From an uncultured Planctomycetaceae bacterium (lineage in GTDB: Bacteria; Planctomycetota; Planctomycetia; Planctomycetales; Planctomycetaceae), in contig CAIJTL010000620.1 in NCBI GenBank assembly GCA_903823545.1, positions 1 through 6,089 of the forward strand: DNA of 6,089 nucleotides, given 5' to 3'. Within the stretch, counting starts at the first letter, position 1, and the number at the start of each line of letters is the position of its first letter. Under the pieces are notes generated by a model. The model saw only the letters and a program-made list of their open reading frames with translations, was not told where the DNA came from and ran no database searches. Of the stretch, positions 4,291 to 6,089 are shown in pieces. A program made the translations under genes and the position numbers.

Positions 4291-6042
4291 TTGAGGAAAC
4301 CAATCGTTGTGGCGATTCCTGCGATCGAACAGCCGACAAACCGACGTAACCGGCTCGCCATCGGCATTATTGCCGCGTTGCTGCTGAGCCAGCTTGTTGC
4401 AGGAACTCTCGCGGCGTCGCGTTTGACGGTTACTCACGACGAGTACTGGCACATTCCGGTCGGCCTGCTGAATTGGAAAACCGGCCGCTTCGACCTTGAG
4501 CCGCTGAACCCTCCGCTTTTGCGAATGTGGGCCACCTGGCCGCTGTTGTTGACCGGTGCCGAATCGCCTCGCACGGAACCAACTTCAGAACTAGGTCGAT
4601 TTGGCGATGAGTTTCTCGCCGCCAATCCCGCGAACTTCGATCGATACGTTTTCATTTCACGAATTCCGATCGTCTTGCTGACGTGCGCCGCCGGAGCATT
4701 ACTGGCTCGCTGGGCCTGGGAATGGTCTGGGCCGTGGAGTGCGTGCTTGGTCGCGTGGCTTTGGTCGCGCGACCCGAACATCACCGCTCATGGATCGCTC
4801 GTTACAACGGACGCTGGAGGTGCCGCGTTCTGGATTGCGACGTTGTATGTCGGCTGGCGATTCGCAAAGCAACCAACACTCGTGCGAGCAATCGCCGTCG
4901 GCGCAGTACTCGGACTCGCACAAGCCGCGAAATTTACTTGCGTCTTATTGCTACCCTGCTTGATCGCAGTTTGGTTTTTCGAGCGCTGGCGAAATCCGTT
5001 AGCTCTTCCGATGGACCACAAAACGGCGACGAAACGTTGGAGCGTATTGCTGCTGACGGCGCTGTTGAGCTTGAACGCGGTCTATCTGTTTCATGGCACA
5101 GGCACCTCGCTGAAGAGCTTTGATTTCGCGAGCCTGTCTGCTCGAACCTGGCAACGTCGATTCGGACTGCTGGCGTCGTTGCCCGTTCCGTTGCCGAGTG
5201 ACTTCGTCATCGGAGTCGACCGCCAAAAGGCAATCATGGAGGCCGATCATCCCGTTTTTCTCGACATGGAATGGCGTGCGTCGAAGTTTCCGCATTACTA
5301 CTTGATGACTCTGGTCTACAAGCTGCCGCATTCAACGCAGGCTTTGTTGCTGTGGGCCGTCGTTGGAAGTTTCTTGCGTGTTTGCTTGATACGGCGTCGC
5401 TTGATGTTGCTCTTGCCGACAGTGATGTTGATTGGAATGGCGAGCACTTCGGGGATGCAATTGGGGGTGCGATACATCTTGCCCGCGCTGCCGCTGATGT
5501 TTTTAGGAATTGGCGAAATCGCTGCTGATTGGGAATGGCCGCGTTTCGGACGCCGTCAGGTTGCGGTGCTGTTGCTCCTCTTCGTCTGCGATCCTTGGCG
5601 AGTCCATCCGGAATACATCGCCTACTTCAATGAACTGGCTGGTGGAGTCGAAGGGGGTCGAGCCCATTTGCTCGATTCCAATTTGGATTGGGGTCAAGAC
5701 CTACATGAGTTGAAGCATTTCTTGGAAGAGCACCCGATCCCGTCGATGACGTTAGCTTACTTCGGGACCATGCCTCCCGAAGCCTTGGGGATTCGTTACA
5801 CGTTGCCGCCGAGCGGTGCTCCTCAACCGGGCTGGCACTCGGTCAGTGTGAACTTTGTGATGGGTCGCCCGCATGGTGCGAGGGACGGTCGTGGCGGAAT
5901 GCGGCAACTCAACATTGGCGAGTTCGCTTACTTCGGAGCATTCGAGCCGAGGCATCGCTGCGGTGCATCAATCGAGATTTATCATCTCACCGAAGATGAC
6001 GTTCGTCGTTGGTATGCCATGAATGCACCGCCCGGGCGTTGA
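4291..6042 (+). CDS. GT-C membrane glycosyltransferase, PMT/ArnT-like (family 39 type)
   Basis: A 583-residue polytopic membrane protein that should move a sugar from a polyprenyl-phosphate carrier to an acceptor on the periplasmic side. After a short N-terminus, helix 1 is at about 22-44. The first external loop has THDEYWHIPVG (48-58), with D50-E51 as the GT-C catalytic acidic pair, then LNPPLLRMWATWPLLL (72-87). Further helices lie roughly at 121-140, 172-190, 198-230, 249-267, 350-366, 370-386, 394-412 and 422-433. TTDAGGAAF (172-180) and GVRYILPALPLM (392-403) fit the PMT_2 pattern. The C-terminal soluble part (440-583) includes EYIAYFNELAGG and LLDSNLDWGQDL, which I have seen in large bacterial members. 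The earliest start is TTG 4291; GTG 4309 lies 12 bases after a GAGG and is an alternative; no ATG occurs before residue 79. An in-frame TAG at 4270 bounds the frame. Acceptor and sugar are unknown. Confidence 0.88.
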   Translation: MRKPIVVAIPAIEQPTNRRNRLAIGIIAALLLSQLVAGTLAASRLTVTHDEYWHIPVGLLNWKTGRFDLEPLNPPLLRMWATWPLLLTGAESPRTEPTSELGRFGDEFLAANPANFDRYVFISRIPIVLLTCAAGALLARWAWEWSGPWSACLVAWLWSRDPNITAHGSLVTTDAGGAAFWIATLYVGWRFAKQPTLVRAIAVGAVLGLAQAAKFTCVLLLPCLIAVWFFERWRNPLALPMDHKTATKRWSVLLLTALLSLNAVYLFHGTGTSLKSFDFASLSARTWQRRFGLLASLPVPLPSDFVIGVDRQKAIMEADHPVFLDMEWRASKFPHYYLMTLVYKLPHSTQALLLWAVVGSFLRVCLIRRRLMLLLPTVMLIGMASTSGMQLGVRYILPALPLMFLGIGEIAADWEWPRFGRRQVAVLLLLFVCDPWRVHPEYIAYFNELAGGVEGGRAHLLDSNLDWGQDLHELKHFLEEHPIPSMTLAYFGTMPPEALGIRYTLPPSGAPQPGWHSVSVNFVMGRPHGARDGRGGMRQLNIGEFAYFGAFEPRHRCGASIEIYHLTEDDVRRWYAMNAPPGR

Positions 6043-6089
6043 ACACGAACTTGAATCGTTGAGCATCTGTCGGGAATCACCCAAACAAG
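6043..6089. other. Downstream flank of the glycosyltransferase gene
   Basis: 47 bases to the window edge. I see no hairpin with a T-run, no start codon with a ribosome site, and no repeat copy here. Confidence 0.4.

Noticed and set aside
4106..4452. Several minus-strand ORFs upstream of and within the glycosyltransferase
   Set aside because: They are arginine- and serine-rich antisense frames with no motif; the plus-strand membrane protein explains the sequence.

Overview
The window looks like a stretch of ordinary chromosome from a bacterium of the phylum Planctomycetota. The main clue is a short dispersed repeat. When translated it reads TNPKRQRGR or LTRSVSEG, peptides I remember as recurring across planctomycete genomes. 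The gene families and the moderately GC-rich base composition fit, but I cannot name a genus. There are six genes, one running off the left edge, and no RNA gene, insertion sequence, phage or CRISPR array.

Left block, minus strand (2800 down to 1): three co-directional genes that could be one transcript. The first in transcription order is a 208-residue zinc-ribbon protein of unknown role. Overlapping its end is a SAM-dependent methyltransferase of the Methyltransf_32 type. After a gap of 71 bases comes a beta-class DNA methyltransferase (motif order IV then I, DPPF catalytic motif). Its reading frame is still open at base 1, where it runs into a copy of the dispersed repeat.

Middle (2801-3547): a divergent intergenic region holds two more copies of the repeat, facing each other as an imperfect inverted pair. 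A plus-strand gene follows for a short protein resembling Tsr3, the aminocarboxypropyl transferase of small-subunit rRNA known from archaea and eukaryotes. It converges on the next gene, and a perfect 15-bp inverted repeat lies between them and probably terminates both.

Right block (3548-6042): a minus-strand membrane-anchored bacterial PH-domain protein and, divergent from it, a large plus-strand GT-C membrane glycosyltransferase of the PMT/ArnT type. The 227-base gap between them contains hairpins, one of them shaped like a minus-strand terminator.

No single pathway links all the genes. Three of the six products probably bind S-adenosylmethionine (DNA methylation, methylation of an unknown substrate, probable rRNA modification), and two are membrane proteins. 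The points most worth following are the Tsr3-like protein in a bacterium, the inverted repeat pair, and the repeat read as the C-terminal tail of the DNA methyltransferase.
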